Source: Methanoregulaceae archaeon
GTDB taxonomy: Bacteria > Armatimonadota > Fimbriimonadia > Fimbriimonadales > Fimbriimonadaceae
DNA length: 64,000 bases
Reading direction: 5' to 3'
Assembly: GCA_020850325.1 (NCBI GenBank)
Contig: JADZEW010000026.1
Coordinates: forward strand, 186,001-250,000
The number at the start of each line of letters is the position of its first letter. The stretch's first letter is position 1. A model generated the notes under the pieces. It made no database searches. It was not told the origin of the DNA and saw nothing but the letters and a program-made list of their open reading frames with translations. This document shows, one piece after another, positions 1-8,303 of the stretch. The position numbers were made by a program, and so were the translations under genes.

Positions 1-1639
1 GGGCTCGCTCTTCGCGTTTTTTTCTGAGCAATGCCACAGTATCGGCCACCACCTCGTCGCTGAGGCGATCGTCCCGGCCTAACTCAAGATCGGTCAGAAG
101 TTGGACCGACTCATCATCCGTGAGCCGGTTTAGCCACTCAGACGCCGGTCCTGTCGGGCAAAGGTCTCCGAGCGTCTCCCTAAGGTGCTCCGCTAGATGC
201 TGCGCGCGACCCGTCAGAAAGAGATCCGGCTCTCGGACGACCTTCCAGGCTTCTCCTCGATACGTCGGGTTCAGCAGCGCACGGAAGATCAGCACCTCGG
301 CCGACTTCATTCCAATCTTCGGCCGTGCATCCGTAGGTGTCGGCAAGGAAGGACGCCGTGGCGTCGCCGGATGATGTCTTCCGACCATCGCCCGAAGGGC
401 ACGGCCAGCCTCGACCGGATCGCGGAGAACGGGGTACTTGGGTGCAAGGTGCTGAATGTGCCGAGCCCGTTCCAGCGCATTCGGGCAGGCGGCCAAGATC
501 TCCGCAACTTGCGCCCAATAGGCGTCATCTTCCGGCTTGAGGCGAGTATCGAGTTGCCGCAGTCGAAACTCGGTCGGAGTCAGCCCATCTTTGACGACTT
601 GCTGCACGGCCCCCGCACCAGCTTCCTTCAAGAGCGTGTCCGGATCCTGCCCAGCCGGCATATGGGCAACCTTGACATCGAGCCCAACCGACGTCAGCAT
701 TTCGGCGGCCCGGGTGGCTGCCTTCTCTCCAGCGGCGTCCGCATCGTAGAGGATGGTTGCCGCGCCGGATCGAGACCACCGGGCCAGCAGTCGAGCATGT
801 TCATCAGACAGCGAAGTCCCGAGCGAAGCAACTGCGGTCGCAACGCCGGCCCGATGGCATGCGATGACATCGAGATAGCCTTCGCAGAGCACCGGGGTCT
901 GTCCTTCGTTCAGTGCGGCTTTGGCTACATGGAGCCCGTAGAGCACCCGGCTCTTCCGATAGAGGGGCGTGTCGGAACTGTTGATGTACTTCGGGTGGCC
1001 ATCGCCCAGCAGCCTTCCGCCAAAGGCAATCAGCTCGCCGCGTTCGTCGCGGATCGGGAAAATCAACCGTCCGCGGAACTTGTCGAAGTAACCGCCACTC
1101 GAGTCGGCTTCGACTAAGTACAGCTTCTCGCACTCCTGAAGAGCGAAGCCTCGCTTTTGCAGGTGCGTGGCCAGCGCGACATCGACGTTAGGGGCGTAGC
1201 CGATTTCCCAAGTTGCGAGCACGTCCTCGGTCAAACCTCGGCGCTGGCAGTATTCCTGTGCTTCAACCGAGCGGTCGAGTTGCGATCGGAAAAAGGCCAA
1301 CGCCTCAGCCATGGCGCCTTGCCAAGTAAGGCGCTGCGATGGATCTTGAGTCTTGCGATGCTTGAGTTCGACCCCGGCGCGCTTGGCCAACACTTCGATG
1401 GCCTCGGGGAACGTCATGTTTTGGGTCTTCATGACCCACGTGAAGATGTCTCCCGACTCGCCGCACGACCAGCACTTGTAGCGGCCAATCTGATCGGAAA
1501 CATTAAAAGAGGGCCTCCGATCGTCGTGAAACGGACAGAGACCCACCCAGTTGCGCCCGGTGCGCTTGAGACTTACGGATTCACCAACAAGCTCGACGAT
1601 TCCAATGCGTGCACGGATATCGTCGAGCTCGTCGGACAC
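1..1639 (-). CDS. dnaG: DNA primase DnaG (3' end cut by window edge)
   Basis: DNA primase makes the RNA primers for lagging-strand synthesis at the replication fork, working with the replicative helicase. Reading leftward from 1639 there is no stop before the edge, so about 546 codons are visible of a family usually near 600 residues. The CHC2 zinc finger is intact (C35, H38, C56, C59, in CPFH and CWSC), followed by the catalytic core and a TOPRIM domain with CEGYLDVI and YDADAAG. The start is GTG at 1639: the codon just before it is an in-frame TAA, so no longer protein is possible in this frame. The gene begins 8 nt after the stop of the upstream secreted-protein gene, so the two are probably co-transcribed. 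The A7 run near the left edge does not break the frame. Confidence 0.96.
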   Translation of the reverse strand, partial: MSDELDDIRARIGIVELVGESVSLKRTGRNWVGLCPFHDDRRPSFNVSDQIGRYKCWSCGESGDIFTWVMKTQNMTFPEAIEVLAKRAGVELKHRKTQDPSQRLTWQGAMAEALAFFRSQLDRSVEAQEYCQRRGLTEDVLATWEIGYAPNVDVALATHLQKRGFALQECEKLYLVEADSSGGYFDKFRGRLIFPIRDERGELIAFGGRLLGDGHPKYINSSDTPLYRKSRVLYGLHVAKAALNEGQTPVLCEGYLDVIACHRAGVATAVASLGTSLSDEHARLLARWSRSGAATILYDADAAGEKAATRAAEMLTSVGLDVKVAHMPAGQDPDTLLKEAGAGAVQQVVKDGLTPTEFRLRQLDTRLKPEDDAYWAQVAEILAACPNALERARHIQHLAPKYPVLRDPVEAGRALRAMVGRHHPATPRRPSLPTPTDARPKIGMKSAEVLIFRALLNPTYRGEAWKVVREPDLFLTGRAQHLAEHLRETLGDLCPTGPASEWLNRLTDDESVQLLTDLELGRDDRLSDEVVADTVALLRKKREERA

Positions 1640-1647
1640 TTAACTTC

Positions 1648-2499
1648 TTAGGCCTTGCCGGCCGCAACCACGATGCCGGTCACCACATGCGGAGCGTCGT
1701 CCTTCAGGCGATTGAGCCGGAAGGCGACCTTGTTCCTGACCAGATAGCGGACAACGAGGCTGTTGCCGTTGATCTCGTACGCATCCGGAACACCGTACGC
1801 CCTGATGATGTCGGCGAACTTGGCGCCGTATCGGATTCCCCGGTTCGTCACCACCCGAGAGTCATTGGAGCCGATCGCTTCGATCTGGATGATCTGACCA
1901 TAACGATTGAGGATGAAAGCGAAGCGGCTGTTGCCTCGCTTGTACACCCAGCGCGTATACAGGATGCGCGCATCTTGACCCTGCTGAGCACCGCCGCCGC
2001 CCTGGCCACCGCCGCCGGGACCCGCGCCTGAAGCCGTCGGACCGCCGCCCTGGCCGCCTGGAGGAGCACCACCAGGGCCGGCACCAGCGATCACCGGTGT
2101 ATCTTGACCCTGAAACAAGCCAATCGTGCTAAAACTGTCCTTGCTAGATGGCGGGATATTCCATTGCGCGACCGCCGAGTCGCCCGCACCACCGCCGCGA
2201 GCACCACCAGCCCGACCACCGGCCGCCGCACCCTGGCCCCCGCCACCGCCAGCTGGGCCGACGGCTCCGCCGCCACCGCCGCCGACGGTCTGTACGTCGT
2301 CAGGGTTGCCAAATCGGCGAACCAAATCGATTGCGGTGTCATAAAGCTTGATACCGACGAGCCCGGTCTCGGCGCCACTTCTGTTTGCCGTGGTCCCACC
2401 TGCCGTTCGTCGTAGTCCAGCATTGCTGCCGGTGCCATCCGCCATTACCATCGCGATTGTCGCCAATCCCGCGAGAATCAACATGCCAGTTCGCTTCAT
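1648..2499 (-). CDS. Secreted glycine-rich protein with two BamE/SmpA-like modules
   Basis: This gene encodes an exported protein of unknown function. From the ATG at 2499 it has a clear signal peptide (MKRTGMLILAGLATIAMVMA). An alternative ATG lies 12 nt upstream, directly abutting a GGAGG. Two stretches, GIKLYDTAIDLVRRFGNPDDV near residue 45 and GIRYGAKFADIIRAYGVPDAY near residue 235, share a G-x-x-x-x-D-(I/L)-x-x-x-(F/Y)-G-x-P pattern reminiscent of the BamE/SmpA lipoprotein fold. They are separated by a long Gly/Ala/Pro/Gln low-complexity linker (roughly residues 70-185). It lies upstream of dnaG by 8 nt and is probably its operon leader gene. The BamE resemblance is inferred from short motifs; the secretion signal and linker are directly visible. 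Confidence 0.75.
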   Translation of the reverse strand: MKRTGMLILAGLATIAMVMADGTGSNAGLRRTAGGTTANRSGAETGLVGIKLYDTAIDLVRRFGNPDDVQTVGGGGGGAVGPAGGGGGQGAAAGGRAGGARGGGAGDSAVAQWNIPPSSKDSFSTIGLFQGQDTPVIAGAGPGGAPPGGQGGGPTASGAGPGGGGQGGGGAQQGQDARILYTRWVYKRGNSRFAFILNRYGQIIQIEAIGSNDSRVVTNRGIRYGAKFADIIRAYGVPDAYEINGNSLVVRYLVRNKVAFRLNRLKDDAPHVVTGIVVAAGKA

Positions 2500-2672
2500 C
2501 GAGTCGGTCATCCTCCGTCCGTTGACGCTGTGCGCGTTCGTATTTTTCAGACGCTTGAGGGATCTCGAAAGGTCACGGGGCCAGTCGCATCTTGCCATAA
2601 CTTCGATATCCTGCCATTGACCTTTGGATATTTAAAGCTGATGGCGTGAATAGGTCTTATTTCCTAAAGGTG

Positions 2673-2701
2673 TTGTTTGCTGATCCAAAACACCATACAA
2701 T
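2673..2701 (+). promoter_or_regulatory. Sigma-70-like promoter of the ECF sigma gene
   Basis: TTGTTT (2673-2678) and TACAAT (2696-2701) are separated by exactly 17 bp, the standard spacing of a housekeeping promoter. The predicted transcript would start near 2708, only about 5 nt before the first ATG at 2713. Confidence 0.55.
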
Positions 2702-2712
2702 ATCATCGAGGG

Positions 2713-3294
2713 ATGAGAGACATCATGAAAACTGGATCGAATCGAATACTGGGTTGGGAGGCTCACCTGGTTCAACGAGCCTCGGCGGGGGACTTTGTGG
2801 CGTTCGATCTGCTGTGCGAGCAGGTCCGTCCCACCTTGTATGGCATCGCGTACCGAATGCTGCGAAACGCGGACGATGCGAACGACGCGGTTCAGGACAC
2901 CCTGATCCGAGCCCTCAAGGCACTCCGCGACTTCGATCCGGAGCGACCGATTCGACCGTGGCTCAGCCGTATTTGTGCCAACTGCTGTGTGGACATTATC
3001 CGGTCTCGACGAGGCAACGAATCGCTGGACGCCCACGAGCATGCCCTGGCAGCCGACGATGCCTCGCTGGACGATCAGACCGACCTCGTCTTCCAGCAAC
3101 GCGCCCTCGTGGCCGCCGTGGATCGCCTTCCCGCAACCTATCGCAAGATCATCTTCATGCGCCACTTCCGGCACATGGAGGTCAATGAGATCGCGGATGA
3201 GTTAAAGAAGCCGGAGGGCACGGTGAAGAGCTGGCTCTTCCGCGCCCGGGCGATGCTGAGGCAGGATCTCGACCTGGCGGCCGTCGCCGCTTAG
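2713..3294 (+). CDS. ECF-type sigma-70 family RNA polymerase sigma factor
   Basis: An alternative sigma factor that directs RNA polymerase to a specific regulon. Region 2 is seen in LYGIAYRMLRNADDANDAVQ and the following RALKALRDFDPERPIRPWLS. Region 4 with its helix-turn-helix is seen in LPATYRKIIFMRHFRHMEVN and ELKKPEGTVKSWLFRAR. It is about 193 residues long, normal for an ECF factor. Candidate starts are ATG 2713 (just downstream of the predicted transcription start) and ATG 2725 (a GAGGG lies 12 nt upstream); ATG 2677 lies inside the promoter and is unlikely. No anti-sigma gene adjoins it: the next gene is a convergent methyltransferase. It is a distinct gene from the second ECF factor at 14.05-14.7 kb. 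Confidence 0.9.
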   Translation: MRDIMKTGSNRILGWEAHLVQRASAGDFVAFDLLCEQVRPTLYGIAYRMLRNADDANDAVQDTLIRALKALRDFDPERPIRPWLSRICANCCVDIIRSRRGNESLDAHEHALAADDASLDDQTDLVFQQRALVAAVDRLPATYRKIIFMRHFRHMEVNEIADELKKPEGTVKSWLFRARAMLRQDLDLAAVAA

Positions 3295-3334
3295 ACTACG
3301 GACTTGGGGTGGTTCGGCCTTGGCTGGGCCACCC

Positions 3335-3880
3335 TTACGCAGCCACAGGCTTGGCAGCGCGGGCACTCAGGCACTGCACCCTGTGCGACTGCACGAACTG
3401 AATCTCGATCGGGTGGAACCCGACGTAGTTCAGTAGATTCAGCAAGCGGTGCGCGGTGTAGCCCCACTTGTGATACAGCCCGTCGTGGTGCTGGTCTCCC
3501 CAAATCGCCTGCGCCCACAGTCCCCAGCGGTGCTGCGTATTGTAGTCGTACTCTGGATTCGTGTAGCCGTTCGGTTCGGGCGCGCCGAGGAACTGCGCCA
3601 CGCACCATTGGATATCGGGCACCTCGATGTAGGCAATGCCGCCCGGCTTCAGCACCCGCTGAATCTCTTGGCAGAGACGCACGCCATCCGCGTATCCAAA
3701 GTGCTCGAGCACGTGGCTAAGCACGATTTCGTCCGCGTAGTTGGCCTCGAAGGGCAGCCCAGGGAGGTCCGCCGACACAACCGAATCGTCCTTCGGGAAC
3801 TTGTCGACGTTGATGTAGCCTGGTCGGAGATCGTCTCCACAGCCAAGATTGAGGCGAATCGGAGTTGCGGTGCTTGCCAT
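3335..3880 (-). CDS. SAM-dependent methyltransferase (class I, COG4627-like)
   Basis: A small class I methyltransferase of 181 residues with unknown substrate. Motif I for S-adenosylmethionine is LNLGCGDDLRPGYINVD near residues 10-26. It is followed by the acidic end of strand 2 and the motif LSHVLEHF typical of Methyltransf_11 proteins, then LKPGGIAYIEVPD. The C-terminal part is rich in His, Trp and Tyr (around HRWGLWAQAIWGDQHH), as in predicted methyltransferases found in polysaccharide clusters. It follows the SIS-domain gene by 35 nt on the same strand, so the two probably form an operon. The Rossmann motifs make the fold certain. The role in sugar or envelope chemistry is only suggested by the neighbour. 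Confidence 0.85.
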   Translation of the reverse strand: MASTATPIRLNLGCGDDLRPGYINVDKFPKDDSVVSADLPGLPFEANYADEIVLSHVLEHFGYADGVRLCQEIQRVLKPGGIAYIEVPDIQWCVAQFLGAPEPNGYTNPEYDYNTQHRWGLWAQAIWGDQHHDGLYHKWGYTAHRLLNLLNYVGFHPIEIQFVQSHRVQCLSARAAKPVAA

Positions 3881-3915
3881 CCTGGCAAAATTGTCGGGTT
3901 GTCGGCGGGTATCGC

Positions 3916-4857
3916 TTAGGTCGTCTTCGTGACTTTCATCAGTCGCGCAGCCTCATCGGGGTCATGACCCCTGAGGCGCGCGAGTTTGAGAGCCATCGCT
4001 TGGCCGACGATCGCCTGCGGGACCGCGGCGATCTCGGGAGGAACCCCGAACTCAGGCCAATCGAGGCGGTGGGCGGGCAACCCCACCGGAGCCGAGAGAC
4101 GATTGACCACGAGCAGCGCGGCATCCGGTCCGGCCAGCGCACGGGGACCGTGTTCGAAGTCGGCACTCGAATACGCCTTGGCGGCGATCAATGCGCACTC
4201 CATCAGCTTGAGTGCCGTCTCGAGCGCCACTGGATACGCATAACCCCGACCGAGAACGACGAGCGGTGCGCGCTCAAGCAACGGCTCGGCATGCTCGTCG
4301 GCAAACGACATCGCGGTCTCGATCCAACTGGCGTCGGACTCGAATGAAGGCAACTCTGCCCCCAAGGCGCGGACCAGCGACACCATGGCCAGCAATGAGG
4401 CGGTGAACGTCTTCGTCGCCGCAATCGACTGCTCGGAGCCGACTCCGAGAGCGAGCGACATCTCCGCCACCTCGGTCATACGTGAGCCTTCCGTGTTGGT
4501 GACGGCGAGGGTGTCCTGGTCGGCTTCGCGCATCTGAGCAAGAACTTCGGCCACGTCCGGCGCGGCGCCACTCTGCGAGATGCCCAGGCCAAGCACCCGC
4601 CCCGGATAGCGCAAGTGACCGCCAAACTGAGTGATCACCGAGGGCGCGGCAAGACTCACCGGGACGCCCAAGTGGATCTCGATCAGGTAGCGAGCGAACA
4701 GCGCGGCGTGATCGCTGGAACCCCGAGCCGCGATAACGACGAGATCGTAGCTCTTGCCGTTGAGCAGCCTCGCCAACTCTTCGTCGTAGCGCGGGGCTTG
4801 TTGCGGCAGAACGACTGCCTGCTCGCGCAGTTCGGCTTCCATATGAAGGCCCAGCAT
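3916..4857 (-). CDS. SIS-domain sugar-phosphate protein (NagB-II / GlmS-isomerase-like)
   Basis: This protein has two tandem sugar isomerase (SIS) domains and no glutaminase domain. It is 313 residues, close to the stand-alone GlmS-like glucosamine-6-phosphate deaminases (NagB-II) or AgaS-type isomerases. The first SIS domain shows IAARGSSDHAALFARYLIE and LGLGISQSGAAPDVAEVL. SEQSIAATKTFTASL matches the GlmS isomerase region. The second SIS domain includes [20 protein letters not shown] and SADFEHGPRAL, the last being the GlmS-like E-H-G-P motif. It probably converts or deaminates glucosamine-6-phosphate in the cytoplasm, but the exact reaction cannot be decided from sequence. ATG 4857 has CACAAT 6 nt upstream; ATG 4842 is an alternative. 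True glmS is present separately at 57.4-59.3 kb. Confidence 0.85.
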   Translation of the reverse strand: MLGLHMEAELREQAVVLPQQAPRYDEELARLLNGKSYDLVVIAARGSSDHAALFARYLIEIHLGVPVSLAAPSVITQFGGHLRYPGRVLGLGISQSGAAPDVAEVLAQMREADQDTLAVTNTEGSRMTEVAEMSLALGVGSEQSIAATKTFTASLLAMVSLVRALGAELPSFESDASWIETAMSFADEHAEPLLERAPLVVLGRGYAYPVALETALKLMECALIAAKAYSSADFEHGPRALAGPDAALLVVNRLSAPVGLPAHRLDWPEFGVPPEIAAVPQAIVGQAMALKLARLRGHDPDEAARLMKVTKTT

Positions 4858-4955
4858 GCGACCATTGTGCTTGGTGTTGGCTAAATCGAATTTCGACCCT
4901 GCGGCGGCGTATACTGATGCAACCTCAGCAATGGCGCTGACCCCACGATTCAGCT

Positions 4956-7184
4956 ATGTCCGCTCCGGCATTCGATATCATTCACGAATGGGAGGAGCCT
5001 CAGGAGCTTCATGAGCTTCTCGAGGCCATTCGCGAACGCCGACAGGACGCAAATCTCCAGCGGGTCCGATACGCTTTCTACGTAGCCGAGCAAGCCCACG
5101 CCGGGCAGTTGCGCGCCTCGGGTCAGCCCTACATCACCCACCCGCTAGCCGTCGCAAAGATTCTTGCAGACTTGCAGGTCGATGACGACACGATTGTCGC
5201 TGCCTTGCTTCACGACGTCCTCGAGGACACGGCCACCCAGACTCGCGAATCGATCGCTGAGGTGTTCGGCGATGATGTCGTCGACCTTGTGGAAGGCGTC
5301 ACCAAACTCAAGTTCAAGATCCCGACCGAAGCTACGGATCGCCAGAAGGCAGTCGCCGAGACCACTCGCGCCGCCGAAAGCTTGCGAAAGATGCTGCTCG
5401 CGATGGCGAAGGACTTTCGCGTCATCATCATCAAGCTTGCCGACCGCCTGCACAACATGCAGACGCTGGAAGGGCTCGCCCCTGAGAAGCGCACGAGGAT
5501 CGCCAACGAAACCCTCGACATCTATGCCCCGCTGGCGGCGCGGTTGGGCATTTGGGAGATCAAGTGGCAACTCGAGGACTTAGCATTCAAGCATCTGCAC
5601 CCCGAGGAATTCCAGCGAGTCAGTGAGCTCGTTTCGAAGACGCGCACCGAACGCCAAAAGCAGGTCAACGTCGCGATTCTCCAGCTGAAAGAACGGCTCG
5701 AAAGCAAGGGGATGCGCAACTTCGACATCACGGGCCGCCCCAAGCACCTGTATTCGATCTTCAACAAGATGGTGAAGCAGGGGCTGGACTTCCATGAGAT
5801 CTATGATTTGCTCGCTATTCGCGTGACTACCGAGGACACGAAGGACTGCTACCTGACGCTGATGGAGGCCCACGATCTTTGGATGCCCATCCCCGGCCTG
5901 TTCTTCGACTACATAGCCACCCCCAAGCCGAACGGCTACCAGTCGCTCCACACCAAGGTGGTCGGCCCCGGCGGCGAACCGATCGAAGTGCAAATCCGAA
6001 CGCGCGAAATGCACGCGATCGCCGAGTACGGGGTGGCTGCCCACTGGACCTATAAGGAAGGCAAGCAGGTCGCCAACGAGACCACGAGGCTCAGCCGGCT
6101 CCGCCAACAACTCTTTGATTGGTCGTCCGACGCAGGGACCAGCTCCGACTTCCTGCGATCCCTCTCCACCGACTTGTTTAGCGAGCAAGTGTTCGTGTTT
6201 ACACCGAAGGGCGACGTGCTCGACTTGCCCAAGGACTCGACCCCGATCGACTTCGCCTTCCGAGTCCACACCGAACTCGGCCTCTCGGTGGTCGGGGCCA
6301 AGGTCAACGGCGTCATCGTCCCCCTGCCGACGAAACTGAAGAACGGCGATGTCGTGGAGTTGGTCACTCGGGCGAACGGACAACCCAGCCTGGACTGGTT
6401 GGAGTTCGTACGCTCAAGCCACGCTCGAAACAAGCTGCGCGCCCACTTCAGAAAGCTGAGTCGCTTCGAAGATGCCCAGCGAGGAAAGGACCTCCTCGAA
6501 AAGGAACTGCGCAGCATGCGCCTCGAGCCCAAGGAGTTCGTGGGCGAGGACCGGCTTCAGACGGTGGTTCACCATTTCGACGGAGTGGAAAACGCGACCG
6601 ACTTGCTCGCCAAGATTGGCAGCGGGCTGCTCTCGGTGCAGAATGTTATCCACAAGCTACGGGGCAACGTCACCGAAGTCAATCAAGATCAGATTCAGAC
6701 CGCGCGAACTAAGGAAGGCAAGCTCACGCTCTCGAAGGACGGCATCGACGGCGTGGTCATCCATCGCGCCAAGTGCTGCGAGCCAATTCCGGGAGACGAT
6801 GTGGTCGGTTACGTGACCCGCGGCCGTGGCATCATGCTGCACCGCAAGACGTGCCCCAATATGGTCCGCTTCGAAACCGACGAGCCGGAGCGATTGCTTC
6901 GCCTTGAGTGGCCGAGCGACGGCTCGCACTATGCGATCAGCCTAAAGATCGTCACGCTCAACCGTCAAGGACTGCTGATGGACATCTCCACGATCTTCGG
7001 GGAGTCGCACACGAACGTCTCCGCCGCGAAGATCCGCACGATGCCCAACCACACCGCCGAGATCGAAGTGTCGATCGACGTGCGCGATACGCAGCACCTT
7101 CAGCTGGTCATGGCGAAGATCTCGAACTTCTCGGACGTGATCAGCATTCTCCGGATGTTCGGCCGGATCGCGCCGAAGGCGTAG
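4956..7184 (+). CDS. rel: Bifunctional (p)ppGpp synthetase/hydrolase Rel (RelA/SpoT family)
   Basis: This enzyme makes and degrades the stringent-response alarmone (p)ppGpp. The hydrolase HD domain is intact: His62 in YITHPLAV and the HDVLED motif at residues 86-91. The synthetase domain has GRPKHLYSIFNKM, KPNGYQSLHTKV and EVQIRTREMHAIAEYGVAAHW. A TGS domain (QVFVFTPKGDVLDLPKDSTP), a zinc-finger-like region with HRAKCCEPIPGD, and a C-terminal ACT domain follow. At 742 residues it is full length for a Rel protein. Both active sites look complete, so a bifunctional enzyme is expected. There is no Shine-Dalgarno sequence before ATG 4956. A TATACT hexamer at 4910-4915 could be the -10 element of a leadered transcript. 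It is transcribed divergently from the SIS gene. Confidence 0.97.
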   Translation: MSAPAFDIIHEWEEPQELHELLEAIRERRQDANLQRVRYAFYVAEQAHAGQLRASGQPYITHPLAVAKILADLQVDDDTIVAALLHDVLEDTATQTRESIAEVFGDDVVDLVEGVTKLKFKIPTEATDRQKAVAETTRAAESLRKMLLAMAKDFRVIIIKLADRLHNMQTLEGLAPEKRTRIANETLDIYAPLAARLGIWEIKWQLEDLAFKHLHPEEFQRVSELVSKTRTERQKQVNVAILQLKERLESKGMRNFDITGRPKHLYSIFNKMVKQGLDFHEIYDLLAIRVTTEDTKDCYLTLMEAHDLWMPIPGLFFDYIATPKPNGYQSLHTKVVGPGGEPIEVQIRTREMHAIAEYGVAAHWTYKEGKQVANETTRLSRLRQQLFDWSSDAGTSSDFLRSLSTDLFSEQVFVFTPKGDVLDLPKDSTPIDFAFRVHTELGLSVVGAKVNGVIVPLPTKLKNGDVVELVTRANGQPSLDWLEFVRSSHARNKLRAHFRKLSRFEDAQRGKDLLEKELRSMRLEPKEFVGEDRLQTVVHHFDGVENATDLLAKIGSGLLSVQNVIHKLRGNVTEVNQDQIQTARTKEGKLTLSKDGIDGVVIHRAKCCEPIPGDDVVGYVTRGRGIMLHRKTCPNMVRFETDEPERLLRLEWPSDGSHYAISLKIVTLNRQGLLMDISTIFGESHTNVSAAKIRTMPNHTAEIEVSIDVRDTQHLQLVMAKISNFSDVISILRMFGRIAPKA

Positions 7185-7195
7185 GAGTGCTTGTT

Positions 7196-7226
7196 GGCGG
7201 GCACGATTCCATCCGCCGGCTACGAA
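7196..7226 (-). repeat. Solo half of the dispersed GTAGCC palindromic element
   Basis: On the minus strand this reads GTAGCCGGCGGATGGAATCG followed by TGCCCGCC. It is the inner half-site of the element seen complete at 7260-7410. It begins 11 nt after the rel stop codon and is in inverted orientation relative to the next half-site at 7292. Confidence 0.7.
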
Positions 7227-7259
7227 GTCCTTCTTTCCAACGTGGGGCAGGGATGCCTC

Positions 7260-7410
7260 GAGGTTGTTGCATGGTGCCCCGCTTTCCCTTTGTAGCCGCC
7301 GGATGCCATTGTGCCGGCGTGATCCCTTGGCTGAGTCAGGTTCAGCGAGGGCACGATGCATCCCTCGCCCACAAGATATCGCTGGGTGGATATAACAATG
7401 CAACAGCCTC
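7260..7410 (+). repeat. Full copy of a ~150-bp nested palindromic element (MITE/REP-like)
   Basis: The 151-bp element has outer inverted ends (GAGGTTGTTGCATGGTGCC at the left, CAATGCAACAGCCTC at the right). Its inner inverted arms begin TTTGTAGCCGCCGGATG and end CATCCCTCGCCCACAAG. It matches the 153-bp copy at 15096-15248 (opposite orientation) end to end, including an identical 32-nt stretch starting at the inner arm. There is no coding capacity of its own. Its right half supplies the stop codon and last 22 codons of the membrane-protein gene at 7342-8169. Confidence 0.8.
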
Positions 7411-8169
7411 CCTCGTGCCCTGACATCTACGACCTGCGTTCCTGCGCCTCGCTAGACTCAGGACCGCCAGGTGGGCGAGGGCGAAGGCCCCTGCAACGGG
7501 GAGCGAGAACGGTGCGAGAAACAGCCACACGCCGTACCATTCGAGCCCCTCGATTCCCGCAATGTCGTAGAAGAAGCGCTGGCCGCCGGTCCAGGTCAGA
7601 TCTGTAGATCCCGCCTCCGAGGAGAAGGCTGCCTCATAGAAGGGGTAGTGGTCGTTGGAGACTTCCCCGCCGCTGGCGGCCACAACCAAGATCTTCTGAC
7701 CGTCGGCGTCAGTTCCTTCGATCATGACTCCACGTAGCCCCTTGATACTGTTGTATCCCTGCGCCGATTCGGCGAGCAGTCCTGCCCTTGCGAGTTCCTC
7801 ATACACAACGGGAAACACGTCGAGATGGTCATTCAGGACTTGGCCCAAGTTGCCCTTAGGCTTGAGTGCCTTGATGACGCGCCCAGTCAGGTCGTAGTAG
7901 GGATCGTCCGGAAACTCGTTGAGATCTTGACCGAGGTCGTAGTTAGGATTGGGCACGGCAAGGGGATGGCCGCTCTGGTCGATCTGAGTCTCAAACGGCA
8001 CGACGGCCGTGACCGTCTGGATTCTGTACACGTGCCCCAACACAGGCGGCCGCATGAAGAAGTAGCCCCAATACCATCGCGAAGCCGAGAGGGAAACAAC
8101 AAAGGACACTGCGAGGAGCGCAAGTAGCCACGCGCCAAGAAGTGCGAGTCCAGACTTCGGCTCCCTCAT
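7342..8169 (-). CDS. Membrane protein of unknown function with a repeat-encoded C-terminus
   Basis: I do not recognise the family. From ATG 8169 the protein is 275 residues: a short basic N-terminus, a transmembrane segment (LALLGAWLLALLAVSFVVSL), a roughly 190-residue extracytoplasmic region with many Tyr, Asp and Trp residues, and a second membrane segment (LFLAPFSLPVAGAFALAHLA) followed by SLARRR. That layout fits an inner-membrane protein with both ends in the cytoplasm. The frame is open upstream to 8265, but that part runs through a partial copy of the dispersed repeat and is unlikely to be translated. The last 22 residues (EAVALLYPPSDILWARDASC plus PR) are encoded by the right half of the repeat at 7260-7410, so the original C-terminus was probably replaced by insertion of the element. 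Confidence 0.6.
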   Translation of the reverse strand: MREPKSGLALLGAWLLALLAVSFVVSLSASRWYWGYFFMRPPVLGHVYRIQTVTAVVPFETQIDQSGHPLAVPNPNYDLGQDLNEFPDDPYYDLTGRVIKALKPKGNLGQVLNDHLDVFPVVYEELARAGLLAESAQGYNSIKGLRGVMIEGTDADGQKILVVAASGGEVSNDHYPFYEAAFSSEAGSTDLTWTGGQRFFYDIAGIEGLEWYGVWLFLAPFSLPVAGAFALAHLAVLSLARRRNAGRRCQGTREAVALLYPPSDILWARDASCPR

Positions 8170-8220
8170 CTCCCTAGGAACGCTTAGGGAGTATGGACAG
8201 GTTCCTCCCTTCACCTTCCA

Positions 8221-8286
8221 TCGTAGCCACAGGATGCTACGTGCCTTTGGAATCTCCGGCGGCAAGTATCATCCGCCAGCCACGAG
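8221..8286. repeat. Degenerate core copy of the GTAGCC palindromic element
   Basis: The left arm GTAGCCACAGGATGCTACGT and the right arm GGCGGCAAGTATCATCCGCC then AGCCAC reproduce the inverted inner arms of the 7260-7410 element with substitutions. The outer TGTTGC ends are absent. It lies upstream of the membrane-protein gene at 7342-8169, which is therefore bracketed by the family on both sides. Confidence 0.55.
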
Positions 8287-8303
8287 AACGGATACGTTAG
8301 CAG

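Noticed and set aside
17-23. Possible frameshift in dnaG at a T7 (A7 on the coding strand) run
   Set aside because: The reading frame continues open through it to the window edge with plausible helical residues.
3916-4857. The SIS protein as a truncated GlmS
   Set aside because: It has a complete two-SIS architecture and a normal length for stand-alone family members, and a full glmS is present at 57.4-59.3 kb.
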